Assembly: GCF_019145435.1 (NCBI RefSeq)
Contig: NZ_JAHSTS010000001.1
Coordinates: 2,556,001 to 2,620,000 of the forward strand
From: Pseudomonas ekonensis
GTDB taxonomy: Bacteria > Pseudomonadota > Gammaproteobacteria > Pseudomonadales > Pseudomonadaceae
DNA length: 64,000 bases
Direction: 5' to 3'
Notes under the pieces: model-generated
Database searches by the model: none
Told to the model about the DNA's origin: nothing
What the model saw: the letters and a program-made list of their open reading frames with translations, nothing else
Translations under genes and position numbers: made by a program
Shown: positions 27,877 to 36,662 of the stretch, piece after piece
Numbering within the stretch: the first letter of the stretch is position 1
Layout of the letters: every line of letters starts with the position of its first letter

Positions 27877-28674
27877 GCGGCGGGCCACGTAGACGTCGAT
27901 CAAATAACGTGCAATCGATTTTGACGCCGGCAACGGCGGCAGATCGTGCACGTTGAACCACTGGGCGTCTTCGATTTCGTCTTCCTGGCAGACAATCTCG
28001 CCACCGGCATATTCGGCATGGAAACCCAGCATCATCGAGTGCGGGAACGGCCAGCACTGGCTGCCCATGTACCGAATGTTCTTCACTTCGATGCTGACTT
28101 CTTCACGCACTTCGCGAATCAGGCAATCCTCGGCCGACTCCCCAGGCTCCGCAAACCCGGCCAGCGTGCTGTAGACCCCGGTGACGAAACGCGGTGAGCG
28201 CGCCAGCAGCACTTCATCGCCCCGGGTCACCAGCACGATCATGCTCGGCGAAATGCGCGGATAGCTGCGCAGGTCGCAAGGCCGGCAGTACATCGCCCGC
28301 TCCCGCGGCACCTGGGTCATGGCCTGACCGCAGTTGCCGCAGAACCGGTGCTCGCGGGCCCAGGTGCCGATCTGCGCCGCATAGCCCAGCACCTTGTAGA
28401 CGGTGTGGTCGCCGTCGAGCATGAACGCCCGCAGCCCCTTCCAGGCGCAGCCCGGCACCTCGCTGTGGCTGCGCAGCTCCAGCAGGTACACCGGCTCGCC
28501 GTCGAGGTGGCCGATGCCGTGCTCGGCGAGGATCGCCAGATCCTGGCGCTTGAGCCATTCCCGGGGGAACAGCGCGCCGTTGTCATCGAACAGGAAGCCC
28601 TCGGGGCTGCGTGCCACGGCCCAGCCGCCCGGCAAGTCGGTGTCCAGTACTGCAGTGGTCCAGCGAGATGTCAT
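27844..28674 (-). CDS. nudC: NADH pyrophosphatase / NAD-cap decapping hydrolase NudC
   Basis: A 276-residue Nudix hydrolase. A zinc ribbon (CGNCG...CRPCD) lies in the middle, followed by [13 protein letters not shown]. The Nudix box is [20 protein letters not shown] with the full REVREE core. The downstream [18 protein letters not shown] is the NudC-specific SQPWPFPxS motif, with C in place of P. NudC hydrolyses NADH to NMNH and AMP and removes NAD caps from RNA. It overlaps the convergent TSUP gene at the 3' end. Six nt separate its start from the stop of the crotonase gene upstream on the same strand. Confidence 0.94.
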   Translation of the reverse strand: MTSRWTTAVLDTDLPGGWAVARSPEGFLFDDNGALFPREWLKRQDLAILAEHGIGHLDGEPVYLLELRSHSEVPGCAWKGLRAFMLDGDHTVYKVLGYAAQIGTWAREHRFCGNCGQAMTQVPRERAMYCRPCDLRSYPRISPSMIVLVTRGDEVLLARSPRFVTGVYSTLAGFAEPGESAEDCLIREVREEVSIEVKNIRYMGSQCWPFPHSMMLGFHAEYAGGEIVCQEDEIEDAQWFNVHDLPPLPASKSIARYLIDVYVARRLGHAEPVLPG

Positions 28675-28680
28675 GGTTTC

Positions 28681-29493
28681 TCAATCCAGAAATTCGGGTT
28701 TCTGTTTGCTCATGTGGGCGGCCATGGCCACGCGCAAGTCGGTGGATTGCAGCATGGCGGCGTTCCAGGTGGCAACGTACTCGAGGCCGTCGTCGATGCC
28801 ATGGTCGCGCATGTAGCTGATCATGGCCTTGGTGCCGGCGACCGCGATCGGCGACTTGGCGGCGATCTCCCGGGCGATGTCCATCACGCCTTCGATCAGA
28901 CTGTCCTTGTCGCCGTAGACGCGGTTGACCAGGCCGATGCTGCGCGCCTCTTCGGCGCCGAAGGTACGGCCGGTGTAGGCCAGCTCACGCAGCATGCCGT
29001 CGCCGACGATCCGTGGCAACCGTTGCAAGGTGCCGACGTCGGCGGCCATGCCGATGTCGATTTCCTTGATCGAGAATTGCGCGTCCTCGGCGGCATAGCG
29101 CATGTCGCACGCGGCGATCAGGTCGATGGCGCCGCCCAGGCAGTAGCCCTGAATGGCCGCCAGCACCGGCTTGCGGCAGTTGTCCACGGCATTGAACGAG
29201 GCTTGCAGGGTGAGGATCTTGCGCCGCAGCAGGCGCGCATTGCGGCCGACGTCCTTGCCCAGTTCGTTGGCCACGCCGGCCAGCATCATCAGGTCGATGC
29301 CGGAGGAGAAATGCTTGCCGGCGCCGCTGAGCACCACCGCCCGCACTTCGTCGGTGTCGTCGATCCACTGGAACACCTCAACGATCTCGCTCCAGAACGC
29401 GGCGTTCATCGAGTTGATCTTCTCCGGGCGGTTGATCTGCACATGGGCGACGTTGTCGGCCAGTTCGACGCTGAAGGCGGAGTATTGGGTCAT
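28681..29493 (-). CDS. Crotonase family protein, dienoyl-CoA isomerase (ECH1)-like
   Basis: A 270-residue enoyl-CoA hydratase/isomerase. The acyl-CoA oxyanion segments are GKHFSSGIDL and IQGYCLGGAIDL. The stretch AACDMRYAAEDAQFSIKEID followed by IGMAADVGTLQRLP matches delta3,5-delta2,4-dienoyl-CoA isomerase and keeps its three acidic residues (CD, KE and AAD). Those enzymes shift double bonds during oxidation of unsaturated fatty acids. The gene is followed closely by nudC on the same strand, which need not mean a common pathway. Confidence 0.85.
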   Translation of the reverse strand: MTQYSAFSVELADNVAHVQINRPEKINSMNAAFWSEIVEVFQWIDDTDEVRAVVLSGAGKHFSSGIDLMMLAGVANELGKDVGRNARLLRRKILTLQASFNAVDNCRKPVLAAIQGYCLGGAIDLIAACDMRYAAEDAQFSIKEIDIGMAADVGTLQRLPRIVGDGMLRELAYTGRTFGAEEARSIGLVNRVYGDKDSLIEGVMDIAREIAAKSPIAVAGTKAMISYMRDHGIDDGLEYVATWNAAMLQSTDLRVAMAAHMSKQKPEFLD

Positions 29494-29607
29494 GGCAGAA
29501 ATCCTTTACCGGGCATTGAATGAGGCCCGCACTATAACAAGGCACCTTGACCGGCAGTAAGGCAGCGGTTCGGCCAAAAGCGGGACTGACCCGGCCTCGC
29601 CCCGAAC

Positions 29608-29712
29608 CCTGCGGGAGTCAGCCCGCTGGCGATGAGGTCAGTGAGCGCGCCGCAGGGTTGCGCCCTGTGGAGGCTGGACTGACGCCATCGCCAGCAGGCT
29701 GGCTCCTACAGG
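29608..29712. repeat. Pair of inverted REP elements
   Basis: CCTGCGGGAGTCAGCCCGCT with GGCGATGAGG (29608-29637) and GCCATCGCCAGCAGGCTGGC with TCCTACAGG (about 29683-29712) face each other. The second ends 2 nt before the stop codon of the methyltransferase gene. Confidence 0.75.
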
Positions 29713-29713
29713 T

Positions 29714-30487
29714 TCAACTGCCCTTCACCGCCACGAACGCCGCCGTTTCGTAAGGCACCGTCACCACATCCCGGCCCCGCAACTCGGGCTCGGAGAGGAT
29801 CAGCGCACGGAGCCGCTCATCGACCTTCGCCCGCTGCGCCGCCGGCAGCGCGGCGATGAAACTGGTGGAACGCACCCGGTTGAAGATCACATCCTCCGGC
29901 GAGCCGGTGTGGCCGTGGTGAAAGCGCTGCACCTGCAACGGGCCGAACGCCGGATGGGGGAACGCCTGGCGCCAGGCGCCGGTGTAGTAGCGCGGCGTGT
30001 CGCCCTCCAGCGCGTTGACGATGGCGTCGAGCCTCGGCACCCAGCTCACTTGCGTGTCGCGCAGGTTCCAGATCAGCCCGAGCCGGCCGCCGGGCTTGAG
30101 CACCCGGGCGATTTCGTCCAGCGCCTCGGCGCTGGCGAACCAGTGAAACGCCTGGGCGCAGACCACCGCGTCCACCGAGGCGTCCGGCAACGGCAGGTCG
30201 GTCGCCGTGCCGCTGACCGCCAAGGCCTTGGGCCAGGTGACGGCAAGCCGGTCCAGCATCTGCGCCACCGGTTCCACGGCGATCACCTGGGCGCCGGTCG
30301 CCAGCAGCCGGCCGGTGAACTTGCCGGTGCCGGCGCCGAGGTCGATCACCGTCTTGTGGCTGTCGAGCCCGAGCGTGGCGCTCAGCCAGTCCTCCACTTG
30401 GGGCGGGTAGTCCGGACGGCCTTTGACATAAAGGTCGGCGGCGCTCTTGTAGCCGGCGGTGGCTGAGTGATGGACCTGATCTTTCAT
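29714..30487 (-). CDS. Class I SAM-dependent methyltransferase
   Basis: A 257-residue soluble methyltransferase. Motif I is VIDLGAGTGKFTGRLLATGA (SAM-binding), followed by the acidic VEPVAQML, VDAVVCAQAFHWF (motif IV) and LKPGGRLGLIWN (motif VI). This set is typical of the UbiE/Trans-aconitate-like group without identifying the substrate. The ATG at 30487 has GGAG 6 nt upstream; a TTG at 30499 is less likely. It stands alone and diverges from the TPR-sigma factor operon. Confidence 0.84.
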   Translation of the reverse strand: MKDQVHHSATAGYKSAADLYVKGRPDYPPQVEDWLSATLGLDSHKTVIDLGAGTGKFTGRLLATGAQVIAVEPVAQMLDRLAVTWPKALAVSGTATDLPLPDASVDAVVCAQAFHWFASAEALDEIARVLKPGGRLGLIWNLRDTQVSWVPRLDAIVNALEGDTPRYYTGAWRQAFPHPAFGPLQVQRFHHGHTGSPEDVIFNRVRSTSFIAALPAAQRAKVDERLRALILSEPELRGRDVVTVPYETAAFVAVKGS

Positions 30488-30630
30488 GGCGCACTCCAAA
30501 AAGACGACGGACGCCGACGAGCATAGCGTCCGGAATTGGGCTTACCTTGAACGAACCCTGACAAAGCGATGAATAAAAATTCACCCTGGGGTGTTCAAAG
30601 TGAAACGTGACCCACAGTGGAGCCTTGCCC

Positions 30631-31164
30631 ATGACTATCCGTTCCGTTATGTTCGCCGCCCCGTTGCTGATGGCCGCCGTTCTGGCCAGTCCCCTCGCCT
30701 TCGCCCATGGCGATGAGGACGAGCCGGTCAAGGCACCGAACTGCCCAAAAGGCCAGGTGTACGACAGCAAGTCGCAGAAATGCGTCATGCAGACCAGCCA
30801 CCTGCTGCCGGACGCCGACCGCACCGATTACGCCTACCGGCTGGCCAAGGCCGGCCGCTATGAAGAAGCCCTGGCGCTGCTCGACACCCTCCGGCAGCCG
30901 AACACCGCCAAGGCTTTGAATTACCGCGGCTACGCCACCCGCAAACTGGGGCGCACCGACGAAGGCATCGGCTATTACCTGCAATCGGTGAAGCTGGACC
31001 CGCAGTACGCGCAAGTGCGCGAGTACCTGGGCGAAGCCTACGTGGTGAAAGGCCGGATCGACCTGGCGCAGGAACAGCTGCAACACATCAAGGCGATCTG
31101 CGGCACGGCCTGCGAGGAGTACCGCGACCTGGCCGAAGCCATCAACGATTCATCGAAAACCTGA
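30631..31164 (+). CDS. Exported TPR-repeat protein preceding an ECF sigma factor
   Basis: A 177-residue protein with a clear signal peptide (MTIRSVMFAAPLLMAAVLAS, cleavage probably after AFA near residue 25). The mature part starts with an acidic HGDEDEP stretch and two cysteines (NCPKG...KCVMQ), followed by about three TPR helix pairs, including AGRYEEALALLDTL, ALNYRGYATRKLGRTDEGI and VREYLGEAYVVKGRIDLAQE. It is probably periplasmic. The sigma factor and anti-sigma genes follow directly, so the three form one operon. It may supply the signal or be the process controlled; both are inference. Confidence 0.8.
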   Translation: MTIRSVMFAAPLLMAAVLASPLAFAHGDEDEPVKAPNCPKGQVYDSKSQKCVMQTSHLLPDADRTDYAYRLAKAGRYEEALALLDTLRQPNTAKALNYRGYATRKLGRTDEGIGYYLQSVKLDPQYAQVREYLGEAYVVKGRIDLAQEQLQHIKAICGTACEEYRDLAEAINDSSKT

Positions 31165-31184
31165 CACGACACCCGGAGGCGATC

Positions 31185-31712
31185 ATTTTCAGCGAACAGG
31201 CATTCAGAGCCGAACTGGGGCAACACCTGGCACGCCTGTGGCGCTACGGCCTGCTGTTGTCGCGCAACCGCCACGTGGCCGAGGATCTGGTGCAGGCCAC
31301 CTGCGTGCGCGCCCTGGAGCGTGCCGGCCAATACGTGGCCGGCACGCGCATGGACCGCTGGCTGCTGAGCATCCTGCATTCGATCTGGCTCAATGAAGTG
31401 CGCGCCCGCCGGGTGCGCCAGGGCCAGGGCACCTCGGACGCCGACGGCCAGTTGGCGTTCGACGGCGAATACGCCGCCCAGACCCACGTGATGGCCGCGC
31501 AGGTGATCCGCCGGGTCGATGCCCTGCCGGAAACCCAGCGGGTGACCGTCTACCTGGCCTATGTCGAAGGGCTGTCCTACCGCGAAGTCGCCGAGATCCT
31601 GCAGGTGCCCATCGGCACGGTCATGAGCCGCCTGGCCACCGCGCGCCTGAAACTGGCCGAATACCCGCCGCTGCAAGCGGTGCCGAACACCCCCGCAGGA
31701 GACCGGCAATGA
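31185..31712 (+). CDS. ECF-type RNA polymerase sigma factor with an apparent non-AUG start
   Basis: About 175 residues. Region 2 is AFRAELGQHLARLWRYGLLL followed by RHVAEDLVQATCVRALERA, and region 4 is LPETQRVTVYLAYVEGLSYR followed by EVAEILQVPIGTVMSRLATARL. The homologous frame reaches back to GGAGG-CG-ATC-ATT-TTC at 31175-31190, with no ATG or GTG in the right place. I took the ATT at 31185, 5 nt after the Shine-Dalgarno; ATC at 31182 is the alternative. A TTG at 31257 would delete most of region 2. The gene overlaps the anti-sigma gene by 4 nt and follows the exported TPR gene by 20 nt. Confidence 0.78.
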   Translation: MFSEQAFRAELGQHLARLWRYGLLLSRNRHVAEDLVQATCVRALERAGQYVAGTRMDRWLLSILHSIWLNEVRARRVRQGQGTSDADGQLAFDGEYAAQTHVMAAQVIRRVDALPETQRVTVYLAYVEGLSYREVAEILQVPIGTVMSRLATARLKLAEYPPLQAVPNTPAGDRQ

Positions 31713-32467
31713 ATACGCCTTCGGACGAGCGACTGGTGGCGTACCTGGACGACGAGATCGACCGCGAGCAACGCGACCTGCTGGACACCGCCATCACCGA
31801 CGACCCGCTGCTGAGCCTGCGCGTGCAGTGGCTGGCCCGCAGCAACCTGCCGTTCCGGGACGCCTACGACGAACTGGCCCGCCAGGCGCCGCTGGAACGG
31901 TTGCAAGCCAGGCTGGACGCCGCGCCCTCCCCGGCCCGCCCCGGCATCAGCCGGCGCTGGTTCATCGGTGCCGCCGCAGCCGCCCTGGCGCTGGGCGGCG
32001 TGGCGGCCGACCGCCTGTTCCTCGGCTGGCAGGCGCGGCAGCCGCACAACTGGCGGGCGATGGTCGGCGACTACATGGCGCTGTACGTGCCGCAGACCCT
32101 CGAGCACCTGCCCACCGACGAAGCCTCTCAGCGCGCCCAGTTGCGCACCGTCGATGCGCGGCTGGGCCTGAACCTGACCGTCGCGCAGCTGAAACTGCCC
32201 GGCGCCGAGCTCAAGCGCGCGCAACTGCTGGAGTACGACGGCATGCCCATCGCCCAGCTGACCTGGCTGGACGCCGCCCACGGCCCGCTGGCGCTGTGCG
32301 TCATCCGCGCCAACAGCGGCAGCCGGCCCCTGGCCCACGAGCGGCGGCACACGATGAACGTGGTGTACTGGACGGAACGCGAGCACGCGTGGATGCTGAT
32401 CGGCCACAATCCGCCCGCCGACCTGGAGGCGCTGGCGAAAATGTTTAAAGAACGGCTCGGCGCCTGA
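31709..32467 (+). CDS. Membrane anti-sigma factor
   Basis: A 252-residue protein. The N-terminus SDERLVAYLDDEIDREQRDLL is the short zinc-free anti-sigma pattern found in FecR/RsiW-like regulators. A single membrane helix lies at about residues 84-100 (FIGAAAAALALGGVAAD), preceded by SRRW. The C-terminal domain, about 150 residues, should face the periplasm. The ATG overlaps the sigma factor stop (ATGA), the usual arrangement for stoichiometric production. It presumably holds the sigma factor at the membrane until a periplasmic signal, possibly via the TPR protein, releases it. Confidence 0.8.
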   Translation: MNTPSDERLVAYLDDEIDREQRDLLDTAITDDPLLSLRVQWLARSNLPFRDAYDELARQAPLERLQARLDAAPSPARPGISRRWFIGAAAAALALGGVAADRLFLGWQARQPHNWRAMVGDYMALYVPQTLEHLPTDEASQRAQLRTVDARLGLNLTVAQLKLPGAELKRAQLLEYDGMPIAQLTWLDAAHGPLALCVIRANSGSRPLAHERRHTMNVVYWTEREHAWMLIGHNPPADLEALAKMFKERLGA

Positions 32468-32519
32468 GCGGGCCGGTCGCTATGCTGGGTAAGTGATTAT
32501 CCAGGGAGGAACACTGTTT

Positions 32520-33146
32520 ATGCCGATTTCACCACGCTCCGCATTGCTGGTCATCGACGTCCAGAACGACTTCATTCCCGGCGGCCGGTTGCCGGTGCCC
32601 GAAGGCGACCTGATCGTCCCGTTGGTCAACCGCCTCGGCGCCCGCTTCAAGCAAGTCATCGCCGCCCAGGACTGGCATCCGGCCGGCCACGCGTCGTTTG
32701 CCTCAAGCCACCCCGGCCACGGCCCTTACGATGTGGTCCACCTGCCGTACGGTGAGCAGACCCTCTGGCCGGACCATTGCGTGCAGGGCTCGCCGGGGGC
32801 CGAGTTTCACCCGGGGCTGGATCTGCCCCACACGCAATTGATCATCCGCAAGGGCTGCAATCCCGACATCGACAGCTATTCGGCGTTTCTGGAGGCGGAC
32901 CGGGCCACCGTCACGGGCCTGGCCGGTTACCTGAAGGAGCGCGGCATCGACACCGTTTACGTGGTCGGGCTGGCCCTGGACTTCTGCGTGATGTTCACCG
33001 CGCTGGATGCGCGGGCGGCCGGCTTCAATGCCTTCGTGGTGATGGACGCCTGCCGGGCCATCGACCACAACGGCTCGCTGGCCGCAGCGGTCGAACGGAT
33101 GCAGGTGGCGGGCGTCGGCCTGATCCAGTCCAACGACCTTCTCTAG
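32520..33146 (+). CDS. pncA: Nicotinamidase PncA
   Basis: A 208-residue nicotinamidase of the isochorismatase superfamily. The catalytic triad is D13 (LLVIDVQNDF), K111 (IIRKGCN) and C156 (LALDFCVMFTALDA). Metal ligands are D51 and H53 (QDWHPAGH) and H86 (WPDHCVQG). It hydrolyses nicotinamide to nicotinate in NAD salvage. The ATG at 32520 is preceded by GGGAGGAAC. It follows the anti-sigma gene by 52 nt, but its function is unrelated, so co-transcription is uncertain. Confidence 0.93.
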   Translation: MPISPRSALLVIDVQNDFIPGGRLPVPEGDLIVPLVNRLGARFKQVIAAQDWHPAGHASFASSHPGHGPYDVVHLPYGEQTLWPDHCVQGSPGAEFHPGLDLPHTQLIIRKGCNPDIDSYSAFLEADRATVTGLAGYLKERGIDTVYVVGLALDFCVMFTALDARAAGFNAFVVMDACRAIDHNGSLAAAVERMQVAGVGLIQSNDLL

Positions 33147-33156
33147 CCGCAGCCCC

Positions 33157-33187
33157 TCGTGGCGAGGGAGCTTGCTCCCTCGCCGCA
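33157..33187. repeat. REP-like hairpin between convergent pncA and the sensor kinase
   Basis: GGCGAGGGAGC pairs perfectly with GCTCCCTCGCC around TT. Placed between two convergent genes, it can serve as a terminator for both; there is no strong T tract. The sequence type (GTGGCGAGGGAGCTTGCTCC) is a common Pseudomonas REP class. Confidence 0.65.
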
Positions 33188-33190
33188 GAA

Positions 33191-34492
33191 TCAGACCGGG
33201 GTCGGCAGGCACAGCCGGAACCGCGCCCCGCCCAGCGGAGAACTCTCCACGGTCAGCGTGCCGCCCTGGGCTTCCAGGGCCCGGCGGCTGATCGCCAGCC
33301 CCAGGCCAAAACCGCCGGTGGCCCGGTCGCGGCTGCGGTCGAGCCGGTAGAACGGCTCGAAGATCCGCTCGCGCTCGTCGTCCGGAATACCGATGCCGTC
33401 GTCGTCCACCCAGATCTCGCAGCCCTTGGGGCACACCTGCACGCCGACCTGGATGCGCTTCTCGCAGTAGCGCATGGCATTGCGCAGCAGGTTCTGCAGG
33501 GCCCTGGCGGTCAGGCGCGGATCCAGCGTGAAGCGCTCAAGCTGACCGTGCAGCAGCACGTCGATGACGACCTCCGAGGACTCCTGCTCGTCATCGACGC
33601 TGCCCAGGATGCTGTCGATGAACTCGTCCAGCGACACCTCGACCTGCTCCGGCAGCTTCGCCGGATTCTGCAGGCGGCTGTAGGACAGCAATTCCAGCAC
33701 CAGGTCGTCCAGCTCGCGGATGTGCGCGACCAGCCCTTGCAGACGCTCGCGGCTGGCCGCCGGCAAGTCGTCGGACAGCGCCAGCGCCAGGCCGAAGTCC
33801 AGGCGGGTCAGCGGCGTGCGCAATTCGTGGGAGACCGCGTTGAGCAGGTCGCGCTGCTGGTTGAGCAGGCTCTCGATATCGCTGGCCATGGTGTCGAACA
33901 CATGGGCCAGGCTGCCGATGTTCGAGCTTTGGGCGATCTGCGTGCGCTCGCTCAAATGGCCCTTGCCGAACCGTTCGGCCGTGCGCTTGAGACGCTCCAG
34001 GTCGCGCCAGTGCGGGCGCAGCCACAGCAGCAGGCACGCCAGCATCGTCGCGCCGATCAGCACGTTGATGCTCCAGTACAGCAGGTTGACGTCCATCGGA
34101 TCCGGCGGCACCACCATCCGCACCGCCATCTCGTCGTTGAGCGGCGTCACCGCCAGGGTGCGCCAGCCCCAATCGCCGATGCGCACCACGTTTTCGCCCT
34201 TGAGCAGGCGCTCGCGCTCAGGCGCGGTGAAGTCGGCGTCGTCGATGCGCGCCAGCACGATGTGCAGCGGCTGGAAATCCTTGTCCATCGAAGCCGCCAC
34301 TTCTGGCCAGCGCTCCGGCGGCGCGGCGCGGAACTGTTTGGTGATCAGCGACTGCAAGCCCCGCGAGAATTCCAGGTTGTAGGTGATGAAGCGGTCCCGG
34401 AAGGCCATCACCACCAGGTCCGGCATCAGGTAGGTCGCGGCGCTGAACGAGACGATCGTCACCAGATAGAGGCGGAACAGGATTCTGAACAT
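33191..34492 (-). CDS. Two-component sensor histidine kinase
   Basis: A 433-residue membrane kinase. A first helix (residues about 4-22) and a second (about 165-187, LLYWSINVLIGATMLACLLLW) flank a periplasmic sensor of about 140 residues. A HAMP linker is followed by the phosphoacceptor box NAVSHELRTPLTRLDFGLAL, the N box LQNLLRNAMRYC, and the G boxes DDDGIGIPDDE and GGFGLGLAI. The layout resembles RstB. It starts 4 nt after the response regulator stop. The pair is divergent from an RND efflux operon, a common arrangement for pump control. Confidence 0.9.
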   Translation of the reverse strand: MFRILFRLYLVTIVSFSAATYLMPDLVVMAFRDRFITYNLEFSRGLQSLITKQFRAAPPERWPEVAASMDKDFQPLHIVLARIDDADFTAPERERLLKGENVVRIGDWGWRTLAVTPLNDEMAVRMVVPPDPMDVNLLYWSINVLIGATMLACLLLWLRPHWRDLERLKRTAERFGKGHLSERTQIAQSSNIGSLAHVFDTMASDIESLLNQQRDLLNAVSHELRTPLTRLDFGLALALSDDLPAASRERLQGLVAHIRELDDLVLELLSYSRLQNPAKLPEQVEVSLDEFIDSILGSVDDEQESSEVVIDVLLHGQLERFTLDPRLTARALQNLLRNAMRYCEKRIQVGVQVCPKGCEIWVDDDGIGIPDDERERIFEPFYRLDRSRDRATGGFGLGLAISRRALEAQGGTLTVESSPLGGARFRLCLPTPV

Positions 34493-34496
34493 CGGC

Positions 34497-35198
34497 TCAG
34501 CATTCCCACTCGGAACGGCTGAACAGGTAGCCCTTGCCCCACACCGTCTTGATCTTGCGCGCCTCGCCGGCATGGTCGTCGAACTTGCGCCGCAGCTTGG
34601 AGATGGCCACGTCCACCGAACGGTCGGTGCCGTTGAACTCGATGCCGCGCAGGCGTTGCAGGATCTGGTCGCGGCTCAGCACTTCGCCGGCGTGGCGGGC
34701 CAGCACCACCAGCAGGTTGTATTCGCCGCTGGACAGCTCCACCGCCTGCCCGCGCCAGGTCACGGTGCGCTCCGACAGGTCGATGCACAGGTTGCCCATG
34801 ACGATCCGGTCGTTGACCGTCAGCGGTTCGCCCAGGCTGCTGCGGCGCAGCAAGGTGCGCACCCGGGCCAGCAGCACCCGGGGCTCGCAAGGCTTGGTGA
34901 CGTAGTCGTCGGCGCCCATCTCCAGGCCCAGCACCTGATCGTGGCTGTCGTCGCGGGCCGTGAGCATCAGGATCGGCAGCGTCGCCGAGTCGGCGCGCAG
35001 CAGGCGGCACACCTGCAGGCCGTCGAGGCCCGGCAGCATCAGGTCGAGGATCACCAGGTCCGGCGGGCTGAGCCGCGCCCGCTCGCGCACATGGTCGCCG
35101 CGGCCGATCACGCTGACGGAATAACCGTTGCGCTCCAGGTAGCTGGCAATCAGTTCGGCGAGGGCGGTGTCGTCTTCGACCAGGAGGATGTTGGGCAT
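34497..35198 (-). CDS. OmpR-family response regulator
   Basis: A 233-residue regulator. The receiver domain has acidic D9/D10, phosphoacceptor D52 (VILDLMLPG), T in LMLTARDD and K in VTKPCEP. The C-terminal winged helix includes LSSGEYNLLVVLARHAGEVL and GIEFNGTDRSVDVAISKLRRK. The frame is open to 35300, but MPNILLVEDD at 35198 is the standard start. It is co-transcribed with the sensor kinase and divergent from the adaptor-RND genes, an order like PA1438-PA1437-PA1435/PA1436 of P. aeruginosa. The target sites were not identified. Confidence 0.92.
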   Translation of the reverse strand: MPNILLVEDDTALAELIASYLERNGYSVSVIGRGDHVRERARLSPPDLVILDLMLPGLDGLQVCRLLRADSATLPILMLTARDDSHDQVLGLEMGADDYVTKPCEPRVLLARVRTLLRRSSLGEPLTVNDRIVMGNLCIDLSERTVTWRGQAVELSSGEYNLLVVLARHAGEVLSRDQILQRLRGIEFNGTDRSVDVAISKLRRKFDDHAGEARKIKTVWGKGYLFSRSEWEC

Positions 35199-35235
35199 TG
35201 ATGATCCAGAAAGTGCTGTGGCGACCGGCAGGGCC

Positions 35236-35330
35236 TCTTCGCGGGCAAGCCCGCTCCCACAGTGGCCTGGGTCGATCACAAAGTCTGTGTCCACAACCAA
35301 TCACTGTGGGAGCGGGCTTGCCCGCGAAGG
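35236..35330. repeat. Inverted pair of GC-rich REP elements in the pump control region
   Basis: TTCGCGGGCAAGCCCGCTCC (from 35238) is mirrored by GGAGCGGGCTTGCCCGCGAA (ending about 35328), so the mRNA could form a long stem. It fills much of the 291-nt gap (35199-35489) between the regulator and the efflux operon. The remaining part (35390-35450) is AT-richer and holds TTACACAATTTCACACAG, which could be a regulator site; I could not confirm a repeat pattern. Confidence 0.75.
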
Positions 35331-35489
35331 CGGCCTGTTTGTCGCAATAAATTTCAAGGCATAAAGGATATACGCCCTCACCCGTCCCTGACTAAAACCC
35401 TTACACAATTTCACACAGCGCCTACAAAGCTTCACCGCTGCCGGCGGTCGCTGCCCGTAGGATTCGCCCATCAACATTGGGGGTGGTAC

Positions 35490-36647
35490 ATGTCGAAGAA
35501 ACTGCTGGCCGGGCTCGGCCTGATCGCAACGGCGCTGGCGCTCGGCGCCTGTGGTGCGTCCTCGGACAGCGAAGAGCAGGCGCCGCCGGCGACGGTGCGG
35601 ATCGAGACCCTCAAGGCCCATCCCCTGTCGCTCAGCAGCGAGCTGAGCGGACGCATCGCCGCGCCGCGCATCGCCGAGGTGCGGGCGCGGGTGGCCGGCG
35701 TGGTGCTGCAGCGCACCTTCCGCGAAGGCAGCGACGTGAAAAAGGGCGACGTGCTGTTCCGCATCGACCCCGCCCCGTTCAAGGCTGACCTGGACAGCGC
35801 CGAAGCCGCGCTGCGCAAGGCCGAGGCCAATGCGTTCCAGGCCACGCTGCAAGAGCAGCGCTACGCCCAGTTGATCGGCGACAAGGCCATCAGCGCCCAG
35901 GACTACGACAACGCCCGGGCCAACGCGCGGCAGACCGCCGCCGACGTCGCCGCCAACAAGGCGGCCGTCGAACGGGCGAAGCTGAATCTGGGCTACGCCA
36001 CCGTCACCGCGCCGATCTCCGGACGCGTCGGCCGGGCGCTGGTGACCGAAGGCGCACTGGTCGGCCAGAACGAAAGCACGCCGCTGGCGCTGATCCAGCA
36101 GCTCGACCCGATCCACGCCGACGTCACCCAGTCGACCCGCGAGCTCAACGAATTGCGCCGCGCCTTCCGCTCCGGCCAGTTGCAGCAGGTCGGCCAGGAT
36201 CAGGTCAAGGCCACGCTGATCCAGGACGACGGCAGCCTCTACCCGTTGCCGGGCAAGCTGCTGTTCGCCGACATCACCGTCGATCCGGGCACCGGTCAGA
36301 TCATCCTGCGCAGCGAGTTCCCCAACCCGGACCTGGACCTGTTGCCCGGCAGTTTCGTGCGCGTGCGCCTGGAGCAAGCGGTCATCCGCGAGGGCCTCAC
36401 CGTGCCGCAGCGGGCCGTGCAGCGCGACAGCGCCGGCATCGCCCAGGTGCTGACCCTCGACGACCACCTGCGCGTTGCCCAGCAGCCGGTGCAACTGGGC
36501 GCAGTGCAGAACGACCGCTGGATCGTCACCGGCGGCCTCAAGCCGGGCGACCGCATCATCGTCGAAGGCTTGCAGCACGCCCGTCCCGGCGAAACCGTGC
36601 AGATCGACGACACCCCTCTTCCACTCGCCCAGACCTCCGGGCAGTAA
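35490..36647 (+). CDS. RND efflux periplasmic adaptor (MexA/AcrA-like lipoprotein; MexM-like position)
   Basis: A 385-residue membrane fusion protein. The signal ends in LGACG, a lipobox, so the mature protein is a lipid-anchored periplasmic adaptor. GRIAAPRIAEVRARVAGVVL is the lipoyl half-motif, a coiled coil of about residues 95-165 follows, and the second lipoyl half is YATVTAPISGRVGRALVTEG. GGGGGTGG precedes the ATG at 35490. It is followed 15 nt later by the RND pump gene. Gene order with a divergent two-component system matches P. aeruginosa mexM (PA1435), but orthology needs a tree. Confidence 0.92.
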   Translation: MSKKLLAGLGLIATALALGACGASSDSEEQAPPATVRIETLKAHPLSLSSELSGRIAAPRIAEVRARVAGVVLQRTFREGSDVKKGDVLFRIDPAPFKADLDSAEAALRKAEANAFQATLQEQRYAQLIGDKAISAQDYDNARANARQTAADVAANKAAVERAKLNLGYATVTAPISGRVGRALVTEGALVGQNESTPLALIQQLDPIHADVTQSTRELNELRRAFRSGQLQQVGQDQVKATLIQDDGSLYPLPGKLLFADITVDPGTGQIILRSEFPNPDLDLLPGSFVRVRLEQAVIREGLTVPQRAVQRDSAGIAQVLTLDDHLRVAQQPVQLGAVQNDRWIVTGGLKPGDRIIVEGLQHARPGETVQIDDTPLPLAQTSGQ

Positions 36648-36662
36648 GCAGGACACTTTTTT

